From Undaria pinnatifida (Eukaryota > Sar > Phaeophyceae > Laminariales > Alariaceae), in contig JABAKD010000016.1 of assembly GCA_012845835.1 (NCBI GenBank), positions 8,143,919 through 8,207,918 of the forward strand: a DNA stretch of 64,000 nucleotides, written 5' to 3'. Below the pieces are notes generated by a model. That model was not told where the DNA came from. It worked only from the letters and a program-made list of their open reading frames with translations, and did not search any database. The translations under genes were made by a program, and so were the position numbers. Shown here piece after piece: positions 34,245 through 45,035 of the stretch; position 1 is the first letter of the stretch, and each line of letters begins with the position of its first letter.

Positions 34245-35175
34245 AGCTTAGAGACAGGAACACGCGATGGGTGTGATGAAAAGCGCTGCACCCGCAAGAC
34301 GCCCTGACCACCTGAGACGGGCCGGCGCGCCTGAAATGTGTGGGGCAGCTCTACACAGAGGTAGGGTGAAAGGTAGGTCGCAGAGCCGTAGTTGGCAACC
34401 CGAGTCCGCCGGAAGCTCGCAAGCCCCCCGCTTGGACGACTGGGCTCCCGTGAGCACAGCTGTGACCAACCGCAGTTGACGAGGCTGCGGTGATGTGGCG
34501 AGTAGTCAGCTCCGGCCACTTAACTGGTCCTGCAGGTACACAGCGTGGTTCACTGCGTAGTGTTACGCGTCTTTCAGCGCAAACTTTACGTGAGCTAGCA
34601 CGTGTGAGTAGCTGTAGCAGCGGCCGGCTACCAGCTAGTAGTCGTGTCCTCAACCTACACACGCGACCAAGCCGGCAACAAGGTATGTGGAAGATGTCTT
34701 GGACAGACTACGCCTCGCGAAGAATCTAAGCGCAGGCGATCTGGTATTCGGAAGTCAGTTGCAAACACGCGGAACCGCGTATAAGAAATAACGGCACTCC
34801 GCGCGCAGAACCAACAACCTGCACAACTCTATTCACCGACCGGAGTCAGCGCCTAGGAATTGCGCCCCCGAATGCTTTACACAGACAGTTGCGTACCGAA
34901 TGTGCAGCCAAGAGCCCAGGTGATCAGTCCGGGCCCAATAAGCAAGCGGGTTGACTCAGTGTGGCCTCCAGCAGAAAGCTGACTCCAGCAGTAGCTCCCC
35001 GCGGAAAAATATCCAAAAATATCCAAATCCTGCAGAATCCAAAAATATCCAAATCCTGAAGGATCCAAAAGTTGCGAATCCTGGAGGACGGGTGTGCTTT
35101 CCACAGCACTCGGCGACAGCAGCAGACGCGCAGTCGCCGCAGGCCCCCACTCACACACACGAGGCTATAATAACC
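34245..35175 (-). other. Copia-2 5' leader
   Basis: About 930 bp between 5' LTR and gag ATG. Holds a small internal tandem duplication at 35004-35065 (unit 'aatccaaaaatatccaaatc'). No convincing tRNA primer-binding site was recognised beside the LTR. Confidence 0.6.
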
Positions 35176-35651
35176 TATTATGGATATTGTGGTATATCCC
35201 AGCACGGTGGCAGAGAGGCTGTGTCCCCGACGCTAGTCGGGTTGGTGACACTGTGCAGTGGATAGCCTGGAAGACTCAGGGCTTCCGTGTTGAGAAGATG
35301 TAAATATGTTGTAAACACTGGCGCTTATGTGGCCAACACACACAGATAAACCGCAGACTAAGCAGGAGTCCAGAAGTTGGCTGGGTACTGGAGATGACCA
35401 GGATGGCTACGATGCTAGACAATCCGGAAGGATCTACACGAGAGAGTGGGCTACCTGGATATCAAGGCCACACGAGAGAGTGAGCTACTCGTCAAGGCAA
35501 CAGAGAATCCTACAGTAGTAATTCCTCCGCATATTCATACGCACGTTACATACCAACCGACACATAACAGATCTACGATGATCTACGATGTACAAGTGCA
35601 GTGCTACTGAACATTGACCCATACTGGCTATGTGCTAACATTCCCATAACA
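35176..35651 (-). repeat. Copia-2 5' LTR (right)
   Basis: 476 bp, close match to 28676-29156 with a few small indels. Confidence 0.93.
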
Positions 35652-36200
35652 AGGATCAAGATTAAGACTAAGACGAAAGATCAATATCAAGGCCAAGCTC
35701 AAGTCCATGCAAGACCAAGACCAAGCCAGCCACGACATATGAGAACCAAGACGAGAGACGAGAGGCGAAGGTGAAGGAAAAAGACCGAGACCAACGTCAA
35801 GACGAAGACGAAGACGAAGACGAAGAACAACACCAAGATTACTACTAAGTCCAAGGCCAAGACGAGAGACGAAGGCGAAAGCCAAGCTAAATGTCGAGAC
35901 CAGCCGCAAGCCCTAGCACCAGCCCCAGCGCCCAGCGCCCAAGACCGAGACAAAGGCCAAGAAGCAGACGAAGACGAAGACAAAGGCATAGACAGAGACA
36001 GAGGCAAAGGCAAAGACAGAGGCAAAGGCAAAGGCAAAGGCAAAACCAAAGGCAAAGACAGAGGCAAAGACAGAGGCAAAGGCAAAGACAAAGACAAAGA
36101 CAAAGACAAAGACAAAGACAAAGACAAAGACAAAGACAAAGACAAAGACAAAGACAAAGACAAAGACAAAGACAAAGACAAAGACAAAGAAAACGCCAGA
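35652..36200. repeat. GACAAA hexanucleotide array, right part
   Basis: Degenerate at the left, nearly perfect (gacaaa)n at 36080-36190. All three frames of each strand are open and give Leu/Ser, Cys/Leu, Phe/Val or Arg/Gln repeats; none is a gene. It lies just downstream of WD40 exon 4. Confidence 0.95.
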
Positions 36201-36263
36201 GGCAAAGCCGAAGCCGAATCCCATCCAAATCCATATAAACAAAAGGCAAAGCAACTCTCTCAC

Positions 36264-36408
36264 CCGAAATGTACTCGTGCGTGAGGACGGGCAGCGAGTC
36301 GTGCACCCGCACCGCGGACACCACCCGGTAGTCCCGCGTATCCAGCATCTGGTCCGTTGGAAACGAGAATTTGGGGGAAAGTTGGCACAGCGCGTCGAAA
36401 ACGATGGA
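36264..36408 (-). CDS. WD40 gene exon 4
   Basis: 145 nt. Acceptor TCTCCGCGATATGAG, donor TCGG|GTGAGAG. Starts in phase 0 and ends in phase 1, compatible with exons 3 and 5. Encodes SIVFDALCQLSPKFSFPTDQ, then DTRDYRVVSAVRVHDSLPVL and THEYIS. The acceptor is the least certain border, since the frame is open upstream. Confidence 0.6.
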
Positions 36409-38059
36409 CTCATATCGCGGAGAAACCAAGCCCAACCCGTCACGTACTCCTCCTTCCCCTCGCCCCCCGTCTCCTTCTCCCCCTCTTTTTCCTCCCGCCC
36501 CCCCCCCCCCCTCCTTCCCCTCCCCATTTTCCTCCTCCTCCCCTCATCCGCCACCCTCCCCCTGCCCCTCTTCTGCTCTTCCTCCCCGTCGTTGAAAATG
36601 CAACGCTTCCGTTTTCCCTCTTCGTGCCTCTTCCCCACACACGCTACCCCCCTTCACTGCCGCCACCGCTACTACCGTTGGCTAACATCCGACCTCACCT
36701 CTAGATCTCCCCTGGTCGTTGTCCACGATGCCACGTACGGCTCACCGACGCCCCACGCTACGCTCGACACGGCGCGCCCGACGTACTTGCTCGCCTTTGT
36801 TTTAAGCAGAAATGTGAAAAACAAAAACGAAAACAAAAACACAAACGGCAGCGGTGAGATGAGTACAAAACCCAATCAACAAAATGACGAAGGGAAACAC
36901 CAACATAAGTATGAAACGAAGTGGGATGCATGATATTACAACAAACAGCAGTTAGTCGGCCGAACGAAAAAACGATCCACAATATCAAGCGGATGAGAAA
37001 AAACAAGAAAACGACAACAACAGTCAGGGACACAGCAGTGCGCAAAGACACAAAGAACGACACCAGCCACATAAACAAGGAGCAAAAACACAATAAATAA
37101 CACGACAACAGTTAGTAGTAGTGCGATTAACAATATTCAAACAATATCAGCCAGATGAACAGGAACAAACAACGACAGCATCTGTCAGAAGAACGAAAAC
37201 AATAACTTCCAGGATGAACAAAAACACGAACAACATCAGTGACAAAAAAACACGACCAACGACAATATCAAGCCAGACGAACATGAACACAAAAAACGTC
37301 AAAAATCAGAATTTTATAAAAACACAAAACACCAATACAACATCGTCAGTCAGTCAGATGAGCGCAACCGACTGGGAAATTGGAGTGAAGCTGTAACGAC
37401 GAAACTGTGCGCACTACTCGTATCATCAACCATTTTGTCGAATCTGGGCTAAGTCGTTCACCGGTACACTACTACTACTACAGTGCCGGTGGTATAGTGC
37501 CACTGCTCTCTATAGTGCCGATGAAACCGCTTGGTATGACTGGGAACACCCTCTTACATAATAGTAACCCTACTTGCAATTGTGCCGGTGCCTTGAATAA
37601 TGCCGGTGCCCTGAATAGTGCCGGTGCCCTGAATAGTGCCGGTGCCCTGAATAGCACCGGTGTGTTGGACTGGCACGTACCCATTGAGACCTCCCCACGA
37701 CTACTGCTGTACTACAGCAGTAGTAGTAGATCCCGATGTCAACCCATGTCCGTGATATCAAAAGCTGTTGCGCCCTTTTGAATCAATTGCACCTGCACTA
37801 TATAGCTTTCGGGGCCAAACTGCTTCAAAATAGCGTGCGTTTTTTTCCCAGTAAGTTTTTGCTGTAAGAACCACAGAGTACTACCTACCTGCGCCTTGGA
37901 GACAAAGTACCTGGAGTTAGTGTCGGTTTTCTTCGAAAGGTAAAAACGTAGTACTACCTGCACTTTACGGACAAAGTACCTGGAAAAAGTGCAAGTTGTT
38001 TTCGGCGGCAAAAAGGGTTCAACAGCAGTAGTTTTCCTCTAGCGCCGCCTTGTCCGCAC
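36409..38059. other. Intron between WD40 exons 3 and 4
   Basis: Holds C-rich low-complexity sequence (36440-36600), A/C-rich 'aacaaaaac'-type sequence (36820-37340) and an 18-bp minisatellite at 37575-37665. No other gene seen. Confidence 0.5.
37575..37665. repeat. 18-bp minisatellite
   Basis: About five copies of 'ggtgccctgaatagtgcc'. The plus frame reads a repeated NSAGAL peptide; I regard it as chance. Confidence 0.95.
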
Positions 38060-38141
38060 CTTCATGGTTGGCACGCCGGCCATGTCTGGAGGGAAGTTGA
38101 CCACGTGCACGTGTCCTTCGTCGCACCCCGAGACGATATCC
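38060..38141 (-). CDS. WD40 gene exon 3
   Basis: 82 nt. Acceptor GTGGGAGCGCAG, donor ATGAAG|GTGCGG. The first G completes AG from exon 2 to make Arg; ends in phase 0. Encodes DIVSGCDEGHVHVVNFPPDM and AGVPTMK, a typical propeller strand pair (SGCDEGHVHV in place of SGSxDGxVxV). Confidence 0.7.
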
Positions 38142-40252
38142 CTGCGCTCCCACCACCACCATTGCCACCAACACCACCAAAACCATCCCCACCACCGTTC
38201 GGAATAGAAAATAGGGTGAACAGGAAACGGCGGGTACGATGTCCGACGGGTTACTGACGGGTGACAAATGGCCAGTCGATCTATCGGTCTATATGAACCA
38301 GGAGGTACTTCGCTATATACTTCGAAGTAGTATTTTAGCGAATTTAGTGGAAGGATTTGGCACTTACGTATCACCAGCAGAAAACACAAAAAATATATAT
38401 GCATACTGGAGGCAATAGACGGAAACCTAGCCAACCGCGTACCAGGTGTAGTAGACTTACGTCTCAGCGAGTGATTTGTCCCTGGCACACTTGATTAAAC
38501 GGCCTTGCCGCGTTTTCAGAGCTCCCACCTAGAACACGCCTGCCTAACTCCTCATCTAGAAGAACCTTTCCGGCTTTCCTTATATTCCTTGCTTTCTTCG
38601 CGTTCTTCGTTCTTCGTGTTCCATTTTCCCGTTTCTCTTCGTTTTCCCTTCCTTTCGTCGTTAATTCAATGTTAATTGCGTCTTTCTCGACTATCTCGCT
38701 CAGCGTTGACTGGTTTTCGATTCTGATTCGAGTTTCGAAAAAATGTTTTTTGCTTAGTTATTGTGGTAATTTAGTTCCTGCCCCCGCCCCCGACTTTCGT
38801 TACATTTCATTCCCCCCCACACATTTTTTTCGGTTAATATCGCTCGTTTTCGACTATGGATTCTGACTTAAGTTCGAGAAGTTGTGATTTTGGATTCTAA
38901 TTTGATCTCGAGAAGTTGGCTGATGATTTATTTCGATATTTTTTATAATGTGGACAAAAACATCGTACGAATACGTACGTGCACGTTCATTTTGCACGTA
39001 CGCGTATCAGATCATATGATATCACACGATACCAGGTATACACGTTTTGCACCTGTTTCTTCTGCTCAAAGCACAGCAGTAAAACACACCCACCCACAGC
39101 TCTTAGAACTACAATAGTAGTAGCATGTTGTCGTCGAGCATCTACCACAACGACACAACAGCAACGCACTGCGCACTTAGCCCCCAAAGCATCAAAACAC
39201 ACGTAGCAGCTGCTGCGCGACAACACAAGTAGTTTAACTATAAGTAGTCAGAGTTGGCGAGATCCAGCATGGTGTTTGTGTCGTCGAACATTCACAGACC
39301 GCTTTATTTCTCGATTTTTGTATGTGTCCCTTTTTGTATACGTGCAGGCACGAGGTAGGTTTAGGTTTCGTGTTATACGAGCAGCGGTACAAGTTTGTTT
39401 AAGCATCTACCTGCTCCTGTTCAAATCACACAACATGCACACCCAGATCCTGATGATAATATTAATAGCATTTTTTGCCGTCGATCATCTACTGCGAGCA
39501 CTGCACAACGCAATCAGCCCGGCACACCGTCGTAACACACGTAGTACGTGCCGAACATAGCGCGACAATGCACGCAAAAGCAGATAGAGTTGCAGAGACT
39601 CATCATGTCGTCCGCTGTGTTTTCAAAGCGAACGAATACATCAAAATCTGCCCGACCAAAAAACGTATACATCTACAAGCAGCAGATAGCTGGTGATGCG
39701 CGAAGGAATCGCCTTTATTTCCAACTCAGTTTTCTACTCTTCCATCCGCGTCCTTTCTATTTCGTACGGATGGTGCAATTCATGCGTGAATGCGACATCC
39801 GGTTCATTTTCCTGGAGCCTGGAGCTCTTGGCAATTGCAAGTCGAAAGTTGTACCAAATCATGGACCTCTGTCCGCTTCACGTTTTGTTCTATTTGAGCT
39901 GGCGTAGCGGGCGGATGCCGCCCGCGAAGCGAAAGCGCCTTGTATGACATACAGGTAGAACATAGTCTCCTTCGTAGAAACAAGAAAAGGTACAGGCTTA
40001 GACATACACACATATGATAGAAGCAAGCGCAGTCTCGGCATGGAGGAAAAGACATACGCATGGCATAGTCTAGACGTGAAAAGTTTGGATCCTTCGAATT
40101 CGTTCTTGTCCTATGCAAATTCCAAGTATTTTCCTAAAAACAAACGTAGGCGCAGCTTTACAGGGGTTAAGGGATGTTGACCTCCTACAGGCCAAAAAAG
40201 CTGCGAATCGCCCGGCCGAAAAAACAGCGGCGGCAAGTTTGAGTCCACGCAC
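38142..40252. other. Intron between WD40 exons 2 and 3
   Basis: Mostly AT-rich unique-looking sequence. A perfect hairpin GCGGGCGG-atg-CCGCCCGC sits at about 39906-39924. A plus-strand frame of 119 codons at 39548-39907 has no recognisable domain. Confidence 0.5.
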
Positions 40253-40702
40253 CTAGACAAAGGATTCACCCGGAAGTCCGTGATGTTGCCCGAATGCACG
40301 GGCAACGACTCGCTCACCACTCCACCACCGCCACCACCCCCACCGCCGCCCCCGCCGCCTCCGCCGCCTCCGCCGCCTCCACCGCTATTACCCCCGCCGC
40401 CTCCGCCGCCGCTAGAAGTATTCCCGTCAACGCCACTGCTGCTACGGCCACCGCCACCGCCACCACCGCCATCACCACCGCCACCGCTGCCGCCCCCCCG
40501 CGCTCCACCGCTCCCCACCCCTCCATCTACCGTTGCCGCTGCCATCGTTGCCGCCCCCGCTCCCGCTGGCGAGTCGGAAGAGGCTACCCCGACACTCCCC
40601 CCTCCCGCGGCGAAGTAGAACATACCCCCCTGGGCGTAGACGAGTGTGCAGCAGTCGTCATCCAGGGCGTGGATCGCCCGCACGGGTTTTCTTCCCGTCG
40701 AG
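40253..40702 (-). CDS. WD40 gene exon 2 (poly-Gly insertion)
   Basis: 450 nt, the clearest exon of this gene. Acceptor GACTTTCCAACCAG at 40716-40703, donor TCTAG|GTGCGT. Enters in phase 2 and leaves in phase 2. It completes the blade motif started by exon 1 (VRSWC + STGRKPVRAI, the strand-d W-x-x-x-T-G-K-P pattern of WD repeats), continues HALDDDCCTLVYAQGGMFYF, then has about 100 residues of Gly/Ser including a run of over 20 Gly encoded by GGT/GGC repeats, and resumes SESLPVHSGNITDFRVNPLS. The propeller therefore carries a huge Gly loop between two blades. A WD40 scaffold role is likely; the specific protein is not identified. Confidence 0.72.
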
Positions 40703-40724
40703 CTGGTTGGAAAGTCAGCCAAAA

Positions 40725-41065
40725 ATCAGCCAATCACAATTAACCAGATCAACAACCAGTAAATCAGCCAGTGAGCCGGTTCGACAACGAGCAGACAGCG
40801 AGTCAGACAGTTCGACAACCCGCCAATCAGCCAGTAAGCCAGTTCGACCACCAGCCAGTGAGCCAGTTCCACAATAAGCCAATCAGCCAGTCGGCCAGTT
40901 TGACAATCAGCCAATCAGGCAGTGATACCATTCGACAAACAGCCAATCAGCCAGTGAGGCAGTTCGACAATCAGCCAATCAGCCGGTCAGCCAGTTCGAC
41001 AATCAGCCGACCAGCCAGCGTGCCAATTCCACAAGCAACCAATCAGCCAGCGAGCCGATTCGGCA
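40725..41065. repeat. Minisatellite beside WD40 exon 2
   Basis: About ten imperfect units of 'aatcagccagtgagccagttcgac' type, close to the acceptor of exon 2. Confidence 0.9.
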
Positions 41066-41213
41066 CCACCGCCACCACCACCGCCGCCGCCGCGATTAGA
41101 GGCCGCCAAGAAAGCGATGAAGGGGGACGGGAGCAGAGAGAGGAAGGTAGGGAGAAAAGGGGAAGGGGAAGGGGAGGGAGAGGGTGAGGGGGGAGGAGGA
41201 AGGTTGGGGGGTG

Positions 41214-42290
41214 GGGGGGGCGTACTCATTTGTTTCTTGCCTTAGTCATCTGACCATTGACCACGCATCCCTTTCGAGACGGAGCACCGTTCCTACTCCT
41301 GATAGAGACACCTCCAACAATTGGGCGCTCATTAAGCTTTCTCCATATATTACATAGAAACTGTTTGATTATCTCATCACCTTCCTGTTTCGCCGTCTGT
41401 GGCCACCATCTATCTCGTAGGATAAACTCCTCCATGTCACATTCGTCTAATTAATAATTTCCTCCTCTAACACATCCCGTTCCTCCTTGTATGTTTCACA
41501 TTCTCCTACTATGCAAATCCTACGCTCTATTGTTGTGCCACATGGGCACACATGCATCCACGTACTACTGGCATATTATAAAAAATAAAATACACTCCAG
41601 CTGTGAGATCGAAGATTTCGTCGAAACTAATATTTGCAAGCTGTGTGTGATACTCCGATCGTGCGTTCTACTGGGTGTGTGTCCTCATTAAGGATATACT
41701 TCGTAGGTCGGCGACTCCCCTTAGAACTACAGTGTAGCTTGTACCAGGGTCAACAGGATGATGTCCATCAATCTGTGCGCGGAAACTATAAAACCCGTTT
41801 TGACGAGGACAAAATCTGACAGCTGTGGAATGCACCAGTTTATTATGTGCATCCTGTGGTTACTTAGTTTTAGTATGACCGCTGAGGGGAGGGGGGATAA
41901 GTCGCATAAATAAACACGGGCTTATTGCTTGCGTAATGCTAATAGGAGATAGTAGGGGCGGCGGGGAAGGGGGGGGGGGGGTTAATACTGGTGTATCTCT
42001 TTCTTCTTTCTGGTAACGTTCAGGTCCCCTACACGAAATCGCAGTTTCAGCTTTTTCGCGTATCCATTGGGCCGCGCGATTACGTCTTCATTCCAACATA
42101 TTTCCTCAAACCCCCGTAGATACGATATCTAAGTGTTTCTCCTCTTTCACCTTATTTCTTAGCGCTAGCCTTCCCCTTTCTTCTATCTTTTCTTTTACTT
42201 CTGTCTTGTACCCGCCAAACTTCTCTATGGAAAGTAACTCTTTTTGGTCTCGTCCTAAACCATTCCATATCTTCTCGACTACGTTTGGGA
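41214..42290 (-). mobile_element. LINE 3' fragment, copy 2, C-tailed and interrupted
   Basis: Minus-strand relative of the fragment at 25195-26236. Sense strand ends DRWWPQTAKQEGDEII.., NERPIVGGVSIRSRNGAPSR and KGCVVNGQMTK, then 'aaatgagtacg' and a C run (41220-41214). Its upstream part (41987-42290) encodes LSIEKFGGYKTEVKEKIEER and similar. A family B repeat (41577-41985) is inserted between the two parts. It lies in the intron between WD40 exons 1 and 2. Confidence 0.75.
41577..41985 (+). mobile_element. Dispersed repeat family B, copy 3, inserted in LINE
   Basis: Head 'aaaatacactccagctgtga' at about 41587, core 'gtgtgatactccgatcg', 'cctcattaaggatat', 'tacagtgtagcttgtaccag', 'ctgtgcgcggaaactataaa', then a G-rich end with a run of 12 G (about 41970-41981). 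Flanks TACTGGCATAT (41566-41576) and TACTGGTGTAT (41986-41996) look like a diverged 11-bp target-site duplication, matching the uninterrupted LINE copy which has one TACTGGTATAT there. Confidence 0.75.
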
Positions 42291-43675
42291 GAGAGGGAAG
42301 GTGAAAGGATATCATTATTGGCATTCAGAAACATGCGGGGGAAACGCGAACGCGGCGTCGGCACACTACGTTCGTCGTGGAGGCGGGAGGGTGGGGTGGT
42401 CGCAGAAGTAGAAGCAGCGGCAGCGGCTTCGGTGGCGACAGCGGAAGCAGAGGCGGCGGGAGGCGGCAGACATTCCTACTCTACGTGTCGCTTTTTTTCC
42501 TCTGGCCTGTCGCCCGGTCTGTTTTGAGCGAAAAACAAGTCAGCGACAGATCCACGAGACTGGTCGACTGAAGGGTCGAGAGCCAGCCAAGCCTGTGACA
42601 TACCATAGGTAACAGGTACCTGGTACACTATTGCATCTGCTACAGCCCCAGCAGTCATCGGAATGCATAGGGCTACGACGTAGTAATACGTGGAAATCGA
42701 CAGAAATGTCTTGCTCATTCCTACTCCAAGAAAATGTAGAGTCTACAACTAGTTTTACGTCCAGGCCCCACAACCCTTAACAAACTGTAAGCTAAGACGT
42801 GTTGGCTCGTTTTCTCCACGAAAAATAAGAAAACCATTTATAAAAACTGAATTAGCGTGGGACACACCCTGCCTCACGTACGAAATCGAGCCTGGCAACT
42901 ACACGAGTATCCCAAGTGGCGTGGCGTTTATTTTTCTTCTTCTCACAACCTGTGTTTTTCAGCTCATCTCGTTGAAGTGCTGCAGCATGTATTCATACGA
43001 ACTATGATACCAGGATGACACCAGGTGCTGCAAGAAATAGAATGTCTCGTATTCATACGTATTACATGAAAGAACAACAGTAATGGCAGCGGAAGAAGTG
43101 ATCGCGTCTCAATATCGCCCGGTGTGACCATCAGCATGTGATCATGTCGGCTGGGGTGGGCGGGTGGATGGCGGTGGCGGGAGTGCCGCCCGGAGGGTGC
43201 TTGCTGCCGAATTCACGTACGTATATATGACACGCTGACACGAGCGGGATACGACCCGACGTACATATCACACGCAGAGTAGTACCGCTGGTGGTACAGC
43301 AGCAGCATCTGTTACGGATGGCTGTTGTGGTTCTCACACGAGCTCGCCATGAAGTAGGCCTTTGTCGAAAGACAGGATCCACCAATAATTGTGAGGGGGC
43401 ATGTAGGCTCCAATAACAAATGTGAGCGGGCATGTACCCGGTATGATGTACCAGGTTCCAGGTTCCACGTACAACAAAAGGTACGTGGCCTTCATGCAGT
43501 GGCCCATACACTGGGAGACAGTCACTGCCCCCCCCCCCCTGCCGCCCCCTATCCTTACTTCCAACAAATGCCGCGAAATGCACGAATGCATGCAACACCC
43601 AATAATACCTAACACACGACATGACGAATACCATAATATCCTCTGTCAACGCGCCCGTCCTTGTGTTGCCCCCCC
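42291..43675. other. Intron sequence, no other gene recognised
   Basis: A minus-strand frame of 184 codons spans 43131-43685 but has no recognisable domain. 'ggtacctggtac'-type palindromes occur at 42614-42625 and 43436-43470. Confidence 0.35.
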
Positions 43676-43770
43676 CCGCCCCCAAATCCGCCTAGAAGGG
43701 GTGCGTGGTCAATAGTCAAATGACTAAGGCACGCAACAAATGAGTACCCCCCCCCCCCCCCCCCCCCCCA
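43676..43770 (+). mobile_element. LINE 3' end, copy 3, with C homopolymer
   Basis: Very short 5'-truncated copy: 'ggggtgcgtggtcaatagtc', 'aaatgactaaggcacgcaac', 'aaatgagtac', then an uninterrupted run of about 22 C (43747-43768). Matches the sense 3' ends of copies at 25195 and 41214. Confidence 0.8.
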
Positions 43771-43964
43771 AATCCCCGCCTCGGTTGGATTCCCCCGGCC
43801 GGTTAGGGTTCGCGTGCGTTGGCAACGACGCTGTAAAACAAGTCGCTAGCTAGACCATCAGGGTACCGTCTTTTTTCCCCCTTGTTTTCATGCTTAGGCG
43901 GTAACCGAGATGGTGGTCGAGTTAGACCATATTGTGCGGAGTGCTAAACCGTAACTCCGCGTAA

Positions 43965-44332
43965 GGGGGGTGATTCCACGTAGTGTGCATGTGGTAAGCC
44001 ACCCGCGAGGCAGATATACAGTATCTCCATTGCTGTCTCTGGAAGTGGCCACACCAGAAAAAAGACAAATTACTTCGAAGCTGTCATCCATAAGCAATAA
44101 AGTACGCACAAGGTGCGGAAGTCCGCCTCGCAAGTGCTTCTTACCAGAATATAGCTCGCCCTTCATGCGGCTCGCCGAAAACCTCACGCCGCTCTGCGCT
44201 TGGTGCACGCAATATCTGCCTGGTCGGTGAAAACCCGACGTGCTCCGTCTGGGCATGGTAGGGATGCGAGTGTCAATCGTCTTAAGACTACGGCTATGCA
44301 TGAGTACACCCCCCCCCCGCCCCCCCGCCCCA
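43965..44332 (+). mobile_element. Related LINE 3' end, copy 4, C-tailed
   Basis: The last 75 bp ('gtgctccgtctgggcatggt', 'agggatgcgagtgtcaat', 'catgagtac') align loosely with the LINE 3' terminus and end in 'acaccccccccccgccccccc'. Upstream, a plus frame (HPRGRYTVSPLLSLEV, RCGSPPRKCFLPEYSSPF) and its antisense are both open; which is real I cannot tell. Confidence 0.5.
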
Positions 44333-44377
44333 AATGGCCGAAAAAGTGGTGGAAATTATGTGCTTTCTATTCCCGCG

Positions 44378-45035
44378 GAATATTATTCTTCTTTTCTTTT
44401 TACGAAGTCCCCCCTACCTCTTAGGTATCCCCGGGGACTTTACAAAATAAATCGCCCTCCCCTGGGGGACAGCACGGAAAACGATGTCAACCGAGGGGGG
44501 AACATCATTATATCTGCGGTATTCCATTCCACCCCACTGCGACTTGTATACCATGAGCAGTGCGCATCCGTTGTCGTTGCCTGTTGTTCGTTGAATGCTG
44601 TTCGTTGTCTCATTATATGACCGCTCCGTTTACCCAAACTCCACCTGTTACAAAACCAAACCCACAATTTTCCTACCGATACGAAACGTCAATTATGGCA
44701 CACGAAGACTCGACAAAGTAAGCAAAAGCGGCACCAAAACAATCCGACGACAAGGCAAAACGCTTCGTAAGAATACACCCGTAAAAGTCGCCACCGAAGA
44801 CTCACAAGAACGAACGTACGCCCTTCCTGCACGCGGCGGCAGGGAAGCGAGCTACGAGCGAGTCTGTGGCGGATGTGTCGATAACACCGTTTTCTGGAAG
44901 AACCCCCGGCGTGTTTTCTTCCCCCGGGACTTTTTCTCCTTCAACCAAGTTCCCCCTACCTCTTCGTTCTCCCCGGGGACAACGTTTTATTGAAAAACAA
45001 GAGCGCTCGCCCCAGGGGGTGTTGACAGAGGATAC
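44378..45035. repeat. Dispersed duplication, two copies about 542 bp apart
   Basis: 44378-44495 and 44908-45035 share 'ccccctacctctt', 'tccccggggac' and 'ccctgggggacag'/'ccccagggggtgt' blocks, each with a nested CCCCGGGG palindrome. Confidence 0.7.

Larger units (their letters stand above)
28676..35651 (-). mobile_element. Ty1/copia retrotransposon 2 (nearly complete)
   Basis: About 6.98 kb on minus with both LTRs, a polypurine tract, gag, protease, integrase, RT and RNase H. Coding decay is mostly by in-frame stop codons (33675 TGA, 33543 TAG, 33324 TGA, 32285 TAG, 31319 TAG) plus one frameshift near 32600; no large deletion. LTRs differ at roughly 15 positions in 480, so the insertion is not recent. 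It lies inside the intron between WD40 exons 4 and 5, in the gene's orientation. Flanking pentamers AAGAC and AGGAT agree at three of five positions, both mismatches being transitions. Confidence 0.95.

Noticed and set aside
35699-36638. Frames up to 240 codons on both strands with Leu/Ser, Phe/Val, Cys/Leu or Arg/Gln repeats
   Set aside because: A hexanucleotide array has no stop in any frame. Only 36264-36408 within this span looks like a true exon.
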